From positions 26,980-90,979 of the forward strand of contig NZ_BAOQ01000005.1 of NCBI RefSeq assembly GCF_000344155.1: a DNA stretch of 64,000 nt, in the 5' to 3' direction. The notes beneath the pieces were generated by a model. The model made no database searches, was not told the origin of the DNA, and saw nothing but the letters and a program-made list of their open reading frames with translations. Each line of letters opens with the position of its first letter. Positions within the stretch are counted from its first letter, which is position 1. This DNA comes from Gordonia paraffinivorans NBRC 108238. GTDB lineage: Bacteria; Actinomycetota; Actinomycetes; Mycobacteriales; Mycobacteriaceae. Positions 44,329 to 54,433 of the stretch are shown in pieces. Both the position numbers and the translations under genes were made by a program.

Positions 44329-45492
44329 ATGCGTGCAGTCGTGTGCCGAGCCGGTGAGCTCACGGTCGAAGACGTCCCCACCCCCGAGCCCGGCCCGGGC
44401 CAGGTCCTGATCCGCGTCCTGCGGGCGGGCATCTGCGGTTCCGATCTCCACGCGCGGGTTCACTGCGACGCCACCGCCGAGGTGTCCGACGAGGTCGGCT
44501 ACGACGCGTTCATGCGCTCGGATCAGTCGGTGATCATGGGCCACGAGTTCGCCGGCGAGGTCGTCTCCTACGGCCCGCGCTGCCGGAAGAAGTGGGCGCC
44601 GGGCACCCGGGTCGTCGCGGTGCCGATGATCCGGCACGGCGAGAAGGCGCACCTGACCGGCCTCAGCGCCTCGGCGGGCGGTGCCTACGCCCAGTTCACG
44701 CTTGTGTCCGAGGACATGACCTTCGAGATCCCCGACGGTCTGCCGATCGAGCACGCCGCACTCACCGAGCCGCTCGCGGTCGCACACCACGCGGTCCGCC
44801 GCGGCGAGGTCGGGCGCCGCGACGTCGCGGTGGTGATCGGCTGCGGACCCATCGGTCTCGCCGTGATCGCCATGCTGAAGGCGTCCGGGGTGCGCACCGT
44901 GATCGCCAGTGACCTGTCCGCGGGGCGTCGCGCGCTCGCCGAACGCGTCGGCGCCGACATCGTCGTCGACCCCGCCGTCGAGTCCCCCTTCGCGCGGTGT
45001 GCTGCAGAGGGCAAGTACGTCACCGAGGCGCAGGACCTCCTCGGCGCCGCGTTCGACGCCATGCGCACGTTGCGTCGGATCCCGTTGGTGCCGTGGTCAT
45101 CTCTGTTCCGGGTCGCCGACAGGCTGGGCGCCACACCCAAGGGGCCGGTGGTCTTCGAGTGCGTGGGAACCCCGGGGATGATCGAGTACGTCGTGTCCGA
45201 TGCGCCGTTCCGTTCGCGCATCGTGGTGGTGGGCGTGTGCATGGAGCCGGACACCTTCCGCCCGGCGATGGCCATCAACAAGGAACACGAACTGCGGTTC
45301 GTCTTCTGTTACGACCCCGCCGAATACGAGGAGACCCTGCACATGATCGCCGACGGGGACGTCGACGTCGCGCCGATGATCACCGCGACGGTCGGCCTCG
45401 ACGGGGTGGCGACGGCCTTCGACGCCCTCGGCTCGGCCGAGCATCACGCCAAGGTGCTCGTCGATCCGATGAGCGAGATCGATTCGCTCTGA
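44329..45492 (+). CDS. MDR-family alcohol dehydrogenase without structural-zinc cysteines
   Basis: A 387-residue medium-chain dehydrogenase. Catalytic-zinc residues are visible in AGICGSDLHARV (Cys) and VIMGHEFAGEV (His, Glu); the NAD(P) site is VVIGCGPIGLAVIAMLKA. The loop that normally carries four structural-zinc cysteines reads VPMIRHGEKAHLTGLSASAGGAYAQF and has none. An insertion around TAEVSDEVGYDAFMRSDQS and a second one near AFDAMRTLRRIP are unusual. Oxidoreductase on an unknown alcohol or polyol. Start at ATG 44329, 49 bp after the acyltransferase. Confidence 0.8.
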   Translation: MRAVVCRAGELTVEDVPTPEPGPGQVLIRVLRAGICGSDLHARVHCDATAEVSDEVGYDAFMRSDQSVIMGHEFAGEVVSYGPRCRKKWAPGTRVVAVPMIRHGEKAHLTGLSASAGGAYAQFTLVSEDMTFEIPDGLPIEHAALTEPLAVAHHAVRRGEVGRRDVAVVIGCGPIGLAVIAMLKASGVRTVIASDLSAGRRALAERVGADIVVDPAVESPFARCAAEGKYVTEAQDLLGAAFDAMRTLRRIPLVPWSSLFRVADRLGATPKGPVVFECVGTPGMIEYVVSDAPFRSRIVVVGVCMEPDTFRPAMAINKEHELRFVFCYDPAEYEETLHMIADGDVDVAPMITATVGLDGVATAFDALGSAEHHAKVLVDPMSEIDSL

Positions 45493-45505
45493 AACGGTTT
45501 CGCGC

Positions 45506-46606
45506 TCAGTGGCGCCGCAACAGGCGTGCCGCGGCTGCCGCGCCACCGCCCGCCGCGCCGAGCACGAGGGCGGTGCCGGCGCCGTACTTGGCCGCCTTGC
45601 GGGCGGTGCGGAAGTCGTACATCTCCCACCCGCGGACCTTCGCGACGTCACGCAGGTCGGGGTCGGGGTTGATCGCGACCGCCTTGCCGACGAGCGAGAG
45701 CATCGGCACGTCGTTGTGCGAGTCGGAATACGCGGTGCAGCGCTTGAGGTTGAGGCCCTCGCGGATGGCCAGCGCCCGCACCGCGTGGGCCTTGCCCTGG
45801 CCGTGCAGGATGTCGCCGACGAGGCGACCGGTGAACACGCCGTCGACGCTCTCGGCGACCGTGCCGAGCGCCCCGGTCAGCCCGAGCCGGTTGGCAATGG
45901 TCTGGGCGAGTTCCACCGGGGTCGCGGTGACCAGCCACACCTGCTGTCCGGCGTCGAGATGGCGCTGGGCGAGCGCTCGCGTGCCGGGCCAGATCTTGTC
46001 CGCGATGTAGTCGTCGAAGATCTCCTCGCCGAGCTCGACGAGCTCGGAGGTGCGGCGCCCGGCGATGAACGACAGGGCCTTGTCGCGGCCCTCGGCGACG
46101 TCGCGGGCGTTCTCCTTGCCGGTGATCCGGAACTTCGCCTGCGTCCAGGCGAAATCGAGGATGTCGCCGTAGGTGAAGTACTTGCGCGAGGCGAGCCCGC
46201 GCGCGAAGTGCACGATCGAGGCGCCCTGGACCAGGGTGTTGTCGACGTCGAAGAACGCGGCGGCGGTCAGGTCGCGCGGTGCCTGCTCGGGCGGGGTCTC
46301 CGACGGCTCGCGCAGGCGCAGGGAGTCGACGGCGGCCTTCGCGCTGGCCTCGCCGGCGAGGGTCTGGCGCAGCTCGTGGGCGGTCTGGCGGAACCGGCCG
46401 GTGGCGGCACTCGCGCGCTGGGAGATCCACGTCGTGACCCGCCGGGTCTCCTCGTCCTCGTCGGAGTGGCCGACAGGTTCGTCGCTTTCGTCGAGGTCGT
46501 CGTCGAACTCGATCCTGGCCGCCTGGGTCTCCCAGTCGTCGCCGGAGTCCAGGGGGGTGGTGCCGGTGTCGGGTCGTTCGTCTCCCGGGCCCGGGGTCTT
46601 GCCCAC
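45506..46606 (-). CDS. SerB-type HAD-IB phosphatase (Rv0505c-like)
   Basis: A 366-residue protein. The acidic N-terminus (about 85 residues) is disordered. The HAD core starts [23 protein letters not shown] (motif I DxDNT), with [20 protein letters not shown] (motif II Thr) and [12 protein letters not shown] (motif IV). The C-terminus is an Ala/Gly-rich hydrophobic stretch that may anchor it to the membrane. Named serB1 in M. tuberculosis; whether it is a true phosphoserine phosphatase is unproven and lipid phosphate substrates are possible. GTG 46606 follows GGAGG by six bases. Confidence 0.82.
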   Translation of the reverse strand: MGKTPGPGDERPDTGTTPLDSGDDWETQAARIEFDDDLDESDEPVGHSDEDEETRRVTTWISQRASAATGRFRQTAHELRQTLAGEASAKAAVDSLRLREPSETPPEQAPRDLTAAAFFDVDNTLVQGASIVHFARGLASRKYFTYGDILDFAWTQAKFRITGKENARDVAEGRDKALSFIAGRRTSELVELGEEIFDDYIADKIWPGTRALAQRHLDAGQQVWLVTATPVELAQTIANRLGLTGALGTVAESVDGVFTGRLVGDILHGQGKAHAVRALAIREGLNLKRCTAYSDSHNDVPMLSLVGKAVAINPDPDLRDVAKVRGWEMYDFRTARKAAKYGAGTALVLGAAGGGAAAAARLLRRH

Positions 46607-46741
46607 TACCCACCTCCACGCGTCGCGTCTGCACTGCCTGCTCGTCCAGACTAGCCGCCGCACACGACGCCGCTCGCGCCGCCGACGCGTGCCGCGAGCC
46701 CCGTGGCGGCGGCCGTCCGCCACGCTGCGAGGATGGACGCC

Positions 46742-46996
46742 ATGAAGGTGGAACTTCTCACTCGCGAGGGATGCCACATGTGCGCCACGGCTCGCACCGA
46801 GCTCGCCCGGATCTGTGGCGACTTCGGGATCGGGTTCACCGAGGTCGACGTCGATCGCGCCGCCGCCGACGGGAACCCGGAGGTCCGCGCCGAGTACGGC
46901 GACCGGTTGCCGGTGGTCCTGCTCGACGGTATCGAGCACAGCTACTGGGAGGTCGACGAGCCCCGTCTTCGTGCGGATCTCGCCGGCCGCGCCTGA
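46742..46996 (+). CDS. Glutaredoxin-like thiol-disulfide protein (Rv0508-like)
   Basis: An 84-residue thioredoxin-fold protein: [22 protein letters not shown] carries the redox-active CHMC, the cis-proline region is [13 protein letters not shown], and the end is [15 protein letters not shown]. It probably reduces disulfides with mycothiol or another low-molecular thiol. ATG 46742 follows GAGGA by eight bases. It is located just upstream of rex-hemA, as in mycobacteria, and is divergent from the SerB-type gene. Confidence 0.85.
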   Translation: MKVELLTREGCHMCATARTELARICGDFGIGFTEVDVDRAAADGNPEVRAEYGDRLPVVLLDGIEHSYWEVDEPRLRADLAGRA

Positions 46997-47077
46997 CCCC
47001 GGGCCCGGCCGCGGCCGTCCGGTCTACGGCATCGCGTAGCGGGGATTGCGTTTAACACAGGTGCGCCGATCGTGAGA

Positions 47078-47103
47078 CCCCGTGTGAAGAGATTCACACG
47101 GGG
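47078..47103. promoter_or_regulatory. Rex operator (ROP) with adjacent -10
   Basis: A perfect inverted repeat with 11-base arms CCCCGTGTGAA and TTCACACGGGG around GAGA. The core TGTGAA-N4-TTCACA (47083-47098) matches the Rex consensus TTGTGAAnnnnTTCACAA at all but its two outermost positions. TTATAT (47105-47110) directly after it is a likely -10, so a bound Rex would cover the promoter of rex-hemA. NADH releases Rex. Confidence 0.88.
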
Positions 47104-47143
47104 GTTATATCCTCGACACGACCTGTGAGCCGGATGTCTGGGG

Positions 47144-47983
47144 GTGAACGTGGGCGCCGATCGTCGGAAGTCGGGCGACGCCGACCCTCCCGCGTCCGAG
47201 ACGCCGTCGCCGTCCCGGCAGGACATCCCCGCGCCCACCGTCGCGCGACTGGCCACCTATCTCCACGTGCTGCGGTCGTTCAGCCGGCGCGGCACCCTGA
47301 TCGCCTCGAGCGGCGAGCTCGCCACCGCGGCCGGGGTGAACCCCGCGATCCTGCGCAAGGACCTGTCCTACATCGGCGCCAACGGCGTGCGCGGCGTCGG
47401 CTATGACGTCGGACGCCTCACCGCGCGCATCTCGATGGCGTTGCACACCGACAGCGTCCACACGGTCGCGCTCGCCGGCGCCGGGCAGCTCGGGCGCGCG
47501 CTGCTCGCCCACACCGGCTTCGGCCGCGGTTTCCGGGTGGCCGCCATGTTCGACGCCGATCCGTCGCTGACCGGGACGTCTCTCGAGGCCGGCGGCCCGG
47601 CCATCGCGCCGCTGTCCGACATCACCGAGGCCTGCCGGCGCATGCGCCCGGCGGTGGAGATCGGGGTGGTGGCGACCTCCGACGAGCACGCGCAGGAGGC
47701 GTTCGACGCCTTCGTCGCCGCCGGCGTCCGCCAGGTGCTCAACGTCACTCCCGTGTCGCTGACGACGGAGGCGGATGTCGTCGTCAGACAGGTTGATCTA
47801 GCCTTGGAGTTGCAGGTGTTGTCGTTCCAGGCCTCGCGCGGCGCCACTCAGGCCGCAGCGCAGGCCGCACGCGACCACCTCGAGATCTCCTCACGCGACG
47901 ACGTCAGCGCGCCGCCTCGCGAGGTGAAGGCGGCCGACGGGCGCCAGGAAAACGCAATGGGTGAAGAAACGGTGACAGCGTGA
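47144..47983 (+). CDS. rex: Redox-sensing transcriptional repressor Rex
   Basis: A 279-residue NADH/NAD+ sensor. The N-terminal winged helix includes [18 protein letters not shown] and [25 protein letters not shown]; the Rossmann motif is [39 protein letters not shown] and [15 protein letters not shown] complete the dimer domain. The first 25 and last 35 residues are disordered extensions. A near-perfect Rex operator lies 41 bp upstream, indicating autoregulation, and the stop overlaps hemA (GTGA), linking redox state to heme synthesis. GTG start at 47144. Confidence 0.95.
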   Translation: MNVGADRRKSGDADPPASETPSPSRQDIPAPTVARLATYLHVLRSFSRRGTLIASSGELATAAGVNPAILRKDLSYIGANGVRGVGYDVGRLTARISMALHTDSVHTVALAGAGQLGRALLAHTGFGRGFRVAAMFDADPSLTGTSLEAGGPAIAPLSDITEACRRMRPAVEIGVVATSDEHAQEAFDAFVAAGVRQVLNVTPVSLTTEADVVVRQVDLALELQVLSFQASRGATQAAAQAARDHLEISSRDDVSAPPREVKAADGRQENAMGEETVTA

Positions 47984-49353
47984 GTGTTCTGTTGTTCGGG
48001 GTATCGCACCGCAGTGCTCCGGTGGAAGTGCTGGAGCGGTTGGCGGTCTCCGACCACGACCGTCCGAAGCTGGTCGACCAGCTCCTGTCATCGCGCTCGA
48101 TCTCCGAGGCCATGGTCGTCTCGACCTGCAACCGCGTGGAGATCTACGCGGTCGTCGACGCCTTCCACCCGGCCCTCGAGGCGGTCGGGGAGGTCCTCGG
48201 CGACCACTCGGGCATGACCGTCAACGACATGACCCGATACGCCTACGTGCGCTACTCCGAAGCCGCCGTCGAGCACCTGTTCACCGTTGCCGCGGGGCTG
48301 GACTCGCTGGTCGTCGGCGAGCAGCAGATCCTCGGGCAGATCCGCAACGCCTACCTGAGCGCGGACGCCAACGACTCCGCCGGCCGCGTCCTGCACGAAC
48401 TCGCGCAGCAGGCGCTGCGGGTCGGCAAGCGCGTCCACACCGAGACCGGCATCGACCGCGCCGGCGCATCCGTCGTCTCCGTCGCGCTGCGCCGCGCCAA
48501 GGCATTGCTCACCGATCCCGCCACCGGCGCGCACCGGCTGCGGCGGGCCGTCGTGGTCGGCGCCGGCGCGATGGGCGGCCTGGCCACGGCCCACCTCGCG
48601 CGCGACGGCGTCACCGAGATGTACGTCGTCAACCGCACCGTCGACAACGCCCGCCACCTGGCCGACAACATCGCCGCCAACCACGGCATCGCCGTGCACG
48701 GGGTCGGCCTCGACGACCTGCCGTCGGCGATGGCCGACGCCGACGTGGTCGTCAGCTGCACCGGCGCGGTGGGCAACGTGGTGACCGTGGGCGCGGTCCA
48801 CTCGGCCCTCGCCGAGCGCACCCGCAAGAACGACTCCTCGCCCCTGGTCATCTGTGATCTCGGTCTCCCGCGCAACGTCGACCCGGCCGCCGCGCGGCTG
48901 CCCGGCGTGCACGTCGTCGACATCGAGGGATTGCGCGGCGACTCCGCGACCCAGGCCGCCGAGAACGACACCCTCGCGGCCCGCTCGATCGTCGCGGCCG
49001 AGCTCGCCGACTACCTGACCCACCAGCGCCAGGCCGAGGTCACGCCGACCGTCGCCGCGCTGCGCCAGCGCGCCGCCGACGTCGTCGAGGCCGAGATCCT
49101 GCGCCTCGAGACCCGCCTGCCGGACCTCGAGAGCTCGCAGCGCGACGAGATCGCCAAGACGGTCCGCCGCGTCGTCGACAAGCTGCTGCACGCCCCGACC
49201 GTGCGCGTCAAGCAGCTCGCCTCGACCCCGAACGGCGATCACTATGCCGAGGCCCTGCGCGAGCTCTTCGAACTCAAACCCGGTGCGGCCGAATCGGTGT
49301 CGGCACCGGATCGGTTCACCACCGACGCCGCGGAACAGCAGGGCGACCGATGA
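47980..49353 (+). CDS. hemA: Glutamyl-tRNA reductase
   Basis: A 457-residue first committed enzyme of the C5 heme pathway, converting Glu-tRNA to glutamate-1-semialdehyde with [21 protein letters not shown] and the catalytic Cys50 in [13 protein letters not shown] are intact; [15 protein letters not shown], the NADPH motif [15 protein letters not shown] and the C-terminal dimerisation helices ([21 protein letters not shown]) follow. GTG start overlapping rex. The hemL gene is not in this window. Confidence 0.96.
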   Translation: MSVLLFGVSHRSAPVEVLERLAVSDHDRPKLVDQLLSSRSISEAMVVSTCNRVEIYAVVDAFHPALEAVGEVLGDHSGMTVNDMTRYAYVRYSEAAVEHLFTVAAGLDSLVVGEQQILGQIRNAYLSADANDSAGRVLHELAQQALRVGKRVHTETGIDRAGASVVSVALRRAKALLTDPATGAHRLRRAVVVGAGAMGGLATAHLARDGVTEMYVVNRTVDNARHLADNIAANHGIAVHGVGLDDLPSAMADADVVVSCTGAVGNVVTVGAVHSALAERTRKNDSSPLVICDLGLPRNVDPAAARLPGVHVVDIEGLRGDSATQAAENDTLAARSIVAAELADYLTHQRQAEVTPTVAALRQRAADVVEAEILRLETRLPDLESSQRDEIAKTVRRVVDKLLHAPTVRVKQLASTPNGDHYAEALRELFELKPGAAESVSAPDRFTTDAAEQQGDR

Positions 49354-50294
49354 GCTCATCCGCATCCGCGCCGATCCGCGTCGGCACCCGGGGTTCGCTG
49401 CTGGCCACCACCCAGGCCCAGACCATCGCCGACGCGCTGACCGCCGCCGGTCACCCCGCCGAACTGGTCATCATCAAGACCGAGGGCGACGCCTCGGCCC
49501 GGCCGGTCGCCGAGATCGGCGTCGGCGTCTTCACCACGGCGATCCGCGTGGCGCTGCGCAACAACGAGGTCGACGTCGCCGTCCACTCCTACAAGGACCT
49601 GCCGACCGCCCCCGAGGACGACCTCACCATCGCGGCGGTCCCCACCCGCGTCGACCCCCGGGATGCGCTGGTCAGCCGGGACGGTCTGGTGCTGGGAGAA
49701 CTGCCGCCGGGATCGGTGGTGGGGACCTCCGCGCCGCGCAGGGCCGCACAGCTTAGAGCATTGGGTCTCGGTTTGGAAATCCGCCCCCTAAGAGGCAACC
49801 TAGATTCTCGGTTGGGCAAAGTCGCCAGCGGCGAACTCGACGCGGTCGTGGTCGCCCGGGCCGGGCTCGTGCGGATCGGACGGACCGAAGTGGTCACCGA
49901 GGCGCTCGATCCGGTGGTCATGCTGCCGGCTCCGGCGCAGGGCGCTCTGGCAGTCGAGTGCCGCTCAGACGATGCCGAACTGGTGAGAATACTCGCCGAG
50001 TTGGACGATCCGTCCACCCGTGCGGCCATCGAGGCCGAACGGTCGGTGCTCGCGGCCCTCGAGGCCGGGTGCACCGCGCCGGTCGGTGCGATCGCCGAGG
50101 TGGTCGAGTCGATCGACGAGGACGGGCGCATCTTCGCCGAACTGTCGCTTCGCGCGGCGGTGGCGGCCGAGGACGGATCCGACGTGATCCGCGCATCGGT
50201 GGTGGGCCCGGTCGATCGGGCCGTCGAGCTGGGCAAGGACCTCGCCGCCGAACTGCTGGAGCTGGGAGCGGGCGAACTCGTCAACTCTCCCTAG
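49350..50294 (+). CDS. hemC: Porphobilinogen deaminase (hydroxymethylbilane synthase)
   Basis: A 314-residue enzyme joining four porphobilinogens. [33 protein letters not shown] (catalytic Asp), [17 protein letters not shown] and the dipyrromethane-cofactor cysteine in [11 protein letters not shown] are present. ATGA overlap with hemA. A stretch of about 23 codons (49752-49820) uses CTT, AGA, TTG, CTA, GAT, TCT and AAA, codons rare elsewhere in the operon, although the protein there remains well conserved. Confidence 0.95.
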   Translation: MSSSASAPIRVGTRGSLLATTQAQTIADALTAAGHPAELVIIKTEGDASARPVAEIGVGVFTTAIRVALRNNEVDVAVHSYKDLPTAPEDDLTIAAVPTRVDPRDALVSRDGLVLGELPPGSVVGTSAPRRAAQLRALGLGLEIRPLRGNLDSRLGKVASGELDAVVVARAGLVRIGRTEVVTEALDPVVMLPAPAQGALAVECRSDDAELVRILAELDDPSTRAAIEAERSVLAALEAGCTAPVGAIAEVVESIDEDGRIFAELSLRAAVAAEDGSDVIRASVVGPVDRAVELGKDLAAELLELGAGELVNSP

Positions 50295-50344
50295 CAGAGA
50301 ACGAACTGCAGCCCTCGGAGCAGAGGGCAGGAGAGTGCGAACCC

Positions 50345-52000
50345 ATGAGCCGTACGAAGAAGGCAAATCCCGGACGGATCCTGTTCGTGGGGTCGGGTCC
50401 AGGTGATCCTGACCTGCTCACCGTGCGGGCACGCACCGTGATCGTCAACGCGACCACGGCCTACATCGACCCCGATGTGCCGTCGACCGTGGTCTCGCTG
50501 ATCGGCAGTGCGCATCGCGAAGACCCCGCACCGAACACTCGCCGTTCGACCAAGAAGGCCGACAAGGCCGCCGAAGCCGACGCCGCCAAGGACGAGACCG
50601 CGACCGCCGAGGCCGACAAGGCCGAGGAGGAGTCGGTGGTCCGGCCCGCGCTCGGCGATCCGTCCGAGGTCGCCAAGACCCTGGTCGCCGCCGCCAAGAA
50701 CGGTGAGGACGTGGTCCGCATCGTGGCCGGCGACCCGCTGACCACCGACTCGGTGCTCGCGGAGGTCAACGCCGTGGCCCGCACGTCGGTCACCTTCGAG
50801 GTGCTGCCGGGCCTGCCCGCCGCGTCGGTGGTGCCGAGCTACGCGGGCATGCCGCTGGGCTCCACCCACACCGAGGCCGACGTCCGCGGCGAGGTCGACT
50901 GGGCCGCCCTGGCCGCGGCCCCGGGCCCGCTGGTCCTGCACGCGACCTCCGGCCACCTGGCCGAGACCGCCAGCGCCCTGACCGAGCACGGCATGGCCCC
51001 GCAGACCCCCGCTGCGATCACCATCAACGGCACCACCTGCGCCCAGCGCACCATCGAGGCGACGCTCGCCACGCTCAACGAGCAGGGCAACGCGCTCACC
51101 GGCCCGCTGGTCGTCACCGTCGGCAAGGTCGTCGGCGCCCGCAACAAGCTCTCCTGGTGGGAATCGCGTTCCCTCTACGGCTGGACGGTGCTGGTGCCGC
51201 GCACCAAGGACCAGGCCGCCGACATGAGCGAGCGACTCATCAGCCACGGCGCCATCCCCAAGGAGGTGCCGACGATCGCCGTCGAGCCGCCGCGCAGCCC
51301 CGCGCAGATGGAGCGCGCGGTCAAGGGACTCGTCGACGGCCGCTACCAGTGGGTCGTGTTCACCTCGACCAACTCGGTGCGCGCCGTGTGGGAGAAGTTC
51401 GCCGAGTTCGGCCTCGACGCCCGCGCGTTCTCGGGCGTCAAGATCGCCTGCGTCGGCGAGGCCACCGCCGACAAGGTGCGTTCCTTCGGCATCAACCCCG
51501 AACTCGTGCCGTCGGGTGAGCAGAGCTCGCTGGGTCTCCTCGAGGACTTCCCGCCCTACGACGACGTCTTCGACCCGGTGAACCGGGTCCTGTTGCCGCG
51601 CGCCGACATCGCCACCGAGACCCTGTCGGAGGGCCTGCGCGACCGCGGCTGGGAGATCGACGACGTCACCGCGTACCGCACCGTGCGCGCCGCTCCGCCG
51701 CCCGCCGAGACCCGCGAGATGATCAAGACCGGCGGCTTCGACGCGGTCTGCTTCACCTCCAGCTCGACGGTCCGCAACCTCGTCGGCATCGCCGGGAAGC
51801 CGCACGCGCGCACCATCGTCGCGTGCATCGGCCCCAAGACCGCCGAGACCGCAACGGAGTTCGGCCTGCGCGTGGACGTGCAGCCGGAGAACGCCTCGGT
51901 CATCGAACTGGTCGACGCGCTCGCCGAACACGCCGCACGGCTTCGTGCCGAGGGCGCACTGCCCCCGCCGCGCAAGAAGTCCCGCCGGTCGCGTTCGTGA
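50345..52000 (+). CDS. hemD: Fused uroporphyrinogen-III C-methyltransferase-like / uroporphyrinogen-III synthase
   Basis: A 551-residue two-domain protein. Residues 1-260 resemble [37 protein letters not shown] and [17 protein letters not shown]. An Ala/Lys/Glu-rich insert (about residues 65-98, for example [15 protein letters not shown]) interrupts this domain. Residues 270-540 are Hem[55 protein letters not shown] and [14 protein letters not shown]. HemD closes the linear tetrapyrrole; whether the SUMT half is active is unclear. It matches Rv0511. ATG at 50345, 50 bp after hemC. Confidence 0.9.
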   Translation: MSRTKKANPGRILFVGSGPGDPDLLTVRARTVIVNATTAYIDPDVPSTVVSLIGSAHREDPAPNTRRSTKKADKAAEADAAKDETATAEADKAEEESVVRPALGDPSEVAKTLVAAAKNGEDVVRIVAGDPLTTDSVLAEVNAVARTSVTFEVLPGLPAASVVPSYAGMPLGSTHTEADVRGEVDWAALAAAPGPLVLHATSGHLAETASALTEHGMAPQTPAAITINGTTCAQRTIEATLATLNEQGNALTGPLVVTVGKVVGARNKLSWWESRSLYGWTVLVPRTKDQAADMSERLISHGAIPKEVPTIAVEPPRSPAQMERAVKGLVDGRYQWVVFTSTNSVRAVWEKFAEFGLDARAFSGVKIACVGEATADKVRSFGINPELVPSGEQSSLGLLEDFPPYDDVFDPVNRVLLPRADIATETLSEGLRDRGWEIDDVTAYRTVRAAPPPAETREMIKTGGFDAVCFTSSSTVRNLVGIAGKPHARTIVACIGPKTAETATEFGLRVDVQPENASVIELVDALAEHAARLRAEGALPPPRKKSRRSRS

Positions 52001-52014
52001 GCGGGGCGTCGGAC

Positions 52015-52992
52015 ATGGCACCCCTCATCCGGCCCCGCCGGCTGCGCACCACCGCCGCGATGCGGCGTCTGGTCGCCGAGACCACGCTCGCGCCACGGCA
52101 ACTCGTGCTGCCGATGTTCGTCGCCGACGGCATCGACGAGCCCAAGCCCATCTCCTCGATGCCCGGCGTCGTGCAGCACACGATGGACTCGCTGCGCGCC
52201 GCCGCGGCATCGGCCGTGGAGGCCGGGGTCGGCGGGCTGATGCTGTTCGGCGTTCCCCGGGCCGAGGACAAGGACGCGGCCGGATCGGCCGCGGATGCCG
52301 ACGACGGCGTCCTCAACCGCGCCCTGCGCGCGCTGACCGATGATCTCGGCGACTCGACGGTCCTGATGGCCGACACCTGCCTCGACGAGTTCACCGACCA
52401 CGGCCACTGCGGCGTCCTCGACGGCCGGGGCCGCGTCGACAACGACGTGACCCTCGACCGCTACGTGTCGATGGCGCTCGCACAGGCGCGCGCCGGCGCC
52501 CACCTGTTGGGACCGAGCGGGATGATGGACGGCCAGGTCGCCGCCATCCGCGCCGCACTCGACGCCGAGGGCTTCGCCGACACCGGCATCCTGGCCTACG
52601 CCGCCAAGTACGCCTCGGCGTTCTACGGCCCGTTCCGCGAGGCCGTCGGCTCGTCGCTGCAGGGCGACCGCCGCACCTACCAGCAGGATGCGGCCAATCG
52701 CATCGAGGCCTTGCGCGAGGTCCGGCTGGACCTCGAGGAGGGCGCCGACATCGTGATGGTCAAGCCGGCGATGAGCTATCTCGACATCGTCCGCGACGTC
52801 GCCGAGACGAGCGACGTGCCGGTGGCCGCCTACCAGATCAGCGGCGAGTACTCGATGATCACCGCGGCCGCCGAGCGCGGCTGGATCGACCGGGACGCGG
52901 CGATCCTCGAGTCGCTGACCTCGATCCGGCGTGCCGGGGCGTCGATCATCCTGACCTACTGGGCCGCCGAGGTCGCCGAACTGCTGTCCTGA
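52015..52992 (+). CDS. hemB: Delta-aminolevulinic acid dehydratase (porphobilinogen synthase)
   Basis: A 325-residue TIM-barrel enzyme condensing two 5-aminolevulinates. [34 protein letters not shown] at the start, the metal-ligand region [19 protein letters not shown] with cysteines, and the two active lysines in [14 protein letters not shown] and [13 protein letters not shown] are intact. Cysteine-type metal ligands suggest zinc dependence. ATG 52015 chosen; GTG 51997 overlaps the hemD stop (GTGA), a coupling used elsewhere in this operon, and adds six residues. Confidence 0.95.
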   Translation: MAPLIRPRRLRTTAAMRRLVAETTLAPRQLVLPMFVADGIDEPKPISSMPGVVQHTMDSLRAAAASAVEAGVGGLMLFGVPRAEDKDAAGSAADADDGVLNRALRALTDDLGDSTVLMADTCLDEFTDHGHCGVLDGRGRVDNDVTLDRYVSMALAQARAGAHLLGPSGMMDGQVAAIRAALDAEGFADTGILAYAAKYASAFYGPFREAVGSSLQGDRRTYQQDAANRIEALREVRLDLEEGADIVMVKPAMSYLDIVRDVAETSDVPVAAYQISGEYSMITAAAERGWIDRDAAILESLTSIRRAGASIILTYWAAEVAELLS

Positions 52993-53066
52993 CCGCACCG
53001 CCGCCGCGGCGCGAGGCCGCTCATCGGCCCGACGGTCGCAGTGGCGGATTCACTAGGCTGGAATCC

Positions 53067-53990
53067 ATGTCCGCACCGTTCGACCCGTCCTCCGGGCCGC
53101 AGTCCTCCGGGGCGTCGTCCCCTGGGACCGCGCCCGACGAACCGCAACTGCGCCCGTCGATCCCGGACTCGATCGCGATCGCCGTCGAGTTGTGGGTCGT
53201 GGCCGTCCTCGGCCAGATCATCGGGCGGTTCGCGCAGACCGGCAGCATGATCGACTCCCTGCGCGAGCAGGTCCGCAAGAACCCGCCGGAGGGCCTGACA
53301 CCCGAGCAGCTGGAGACCGCGACCTCGGCGGGCGTCATCATCGGCATCCTCGTCGCGATGACCGTGGCGCTCACGGCGGTCACCGCCCTGATCGTCTGGC
53401 TCACCCGCAAGGGCTACAACTGGGCGCGCATCGTGCTCGGCGCGATGGGCGTCTACATCGTCGTGGACATGGTCTTCTCGTTCTTCGCCGACATCTCCCC
53501 GGCGTGGGCCATGGTGCCGCTGGTCATCGGCGGCGTCGCCGCGCTCGGTGCGACGGTGCTGCTCATGAAGGGCGATTCGGAGAAGTATTGCCGGCGCATG
53601 GCACAGGTCCGCAAGGCCGCCAAGACGCCGCAGCCCGCACCAGCGGTCCACGGCCCGAACCCGTACGCCCAGAATCCGTACACGCAGAACCCGTACGCCC
53701 AGAATCCGTACACGCAGAATCCGTACGGGCAGAGTCCGTACGAGCAGAACCCGTACCACGAGAACCCCTACGGCCAGAATCCCCATACCCCGAACCCGGC
53801 CGCGAACGATCCGGGACGCCCCCACGGATCTGCGTCACAGACCCCGCCGGAGCATGGTGGTACACCGTATGGTGGCAGTCGATCCGGTGACGCGACCAGT
53901 GCGGACCCGACGCAGAGCCCGGCACAGGGGCCCGGGTCCCAGCCCACCGGAACCGAGAACACCGACACCGAAGGACCGAACAAGCAGTGA
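53067..53990 (+). CDS. Membrane protein with C-terminal NPYxQ pentapeptide repeats
   Basis: A 307-residue protein. After a Ser/Pro-rich head come about four membrane helices (SIAIAVELWVVAVLGQIIG; GVIIGILVAMTVALTAVTALIVWL; IVLGAMGVYIVVDMVFSFF; MVPLVIGGVAALGATVLLM). A charged linker (SEKYCRRMAQVRKAAK) then leads to NPYAQ/NPYTQ/NPYGQ/SPYEQ/NPYHE repeats (residues about 198-245) and a disordered tail. The family is unknown to me beyond being an actinobacterial integral membrane protein; the tail probably lies in the cytoplasm. It is coupled (GTGA) to the next gene. Confidence 0.75.
   Translation: MSAPFDPSSGPQSSGASSPGTAPDEPQLRPSIPDSIAIAVELWVVAVLGQIIGRFAQTGSMIDSLREQVRKNPPEGLTPEQLETATSAGVIIGILVAMTVALTAVTALIVWLTRKGYNWARIVLGAMGVYIVVDMVFSFFADISPAWAMVPLVIGGVAALGATVLLMKGDSEKYCRRMAQVRKAAKTPQPAPAVHGPNPYAQNPYTQNPYAQNPYTQNPYGQSPYEQNPYHENPYGQNPHTPNPAANDPGRPHGSASQTPPEHGGTPYGGSRSGDATSADPTQSPAQGPGSQPTGTENTDTEGPNKQ
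53658..53798 (+). repeat. 15-bp tandem repeats encoding NPYxQ
   Basis: About nine consecutive 15-bp units in frame; the consensus encodes Asn-Pro-Tyr-x-Gln. Bases 53658-53687 are exactly duplicated at 53688-53717, a recent 30-bp tandem duplication. Copy number is likely to vary between strains. Confidence 0.85.
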
Positions 53991-54433
53991 CAAGTCCCGA
54001 CCCGGCGCAGCGTCCGAAACTCGTCGTCTGGGCCTACCGATGCTGGCTCGCCTCGGGTGTGCTGATGGCGCTGCTCGGCGCACTGGTGGTGGTCGTGTCG
54101 GTGTTCGACGACTCCGGCACGGTGGCCTCCGGCGCGCTGGGCGTCCTGGTCCTTATCGTGGGTCTCGCCTACATCCTGCTGGGCAGCAAGGCCTTCACCG
54201 GTGACGTCCGCTGGCGTTCGTCGCTGTCGGCGCTGACGCTCGTCGTGGTCGCCATGCTGCTGTTCTTGAGCGTGGGCCTGGGATCGCCGCTCTTCGCCCT
54301 CACACTGCTCGCCGGCGTCATCGGCCTGTTCGGCTCGCTGCTGGCGTACCGGCCCGAGTCGGAGTTCTGGTTCACCGGCAAGGAACCCGAACCGCGCAAG
54401 AAGCGGAACCTCGGGCGCAGCACCAAGCCGTGA
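53987..54433 (+). CDS. Small four-helix membrane protein
   Basis: A 148-residue protein with about four hydrophobic helices (VLMALLGALVVVVSVF; ALGVLVLIVGLAYILLG; LSALTLVVVAMLLFLSVGL; ALTLLAGVIGLFGSLLAY) and a basic tail KEPEPRKKRNLGRS. No motif identifies a function. Its GTG overlaps the stop of the NPYxQ-repeat protein and its stop overlaps the start of the DUF3093 gene, so all three are translationally coupled and may form one membrane assembly. Confidence 0.72.
   Translation: MTSPDPAQRPKLVVWAYRCWLASGVLMALLGALVVVVSVFDDSGTVASGALGVLVLIVGLAYILLGSKAFTGDVRWRSSLSALTLVVVAMLLFLSVGLGSPLFALTLLAGVIGLFGSLLAYRPESEFWFTGKEPEPRKKRNLGRSTKP

Noticed and set aside
50345..52000. SUMT domain as an independent cobA gene
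   Set aside because: It is in one continuous frame with the HemD domain and matches the fused actinobacterial HemD; no separate start or stop divides them.
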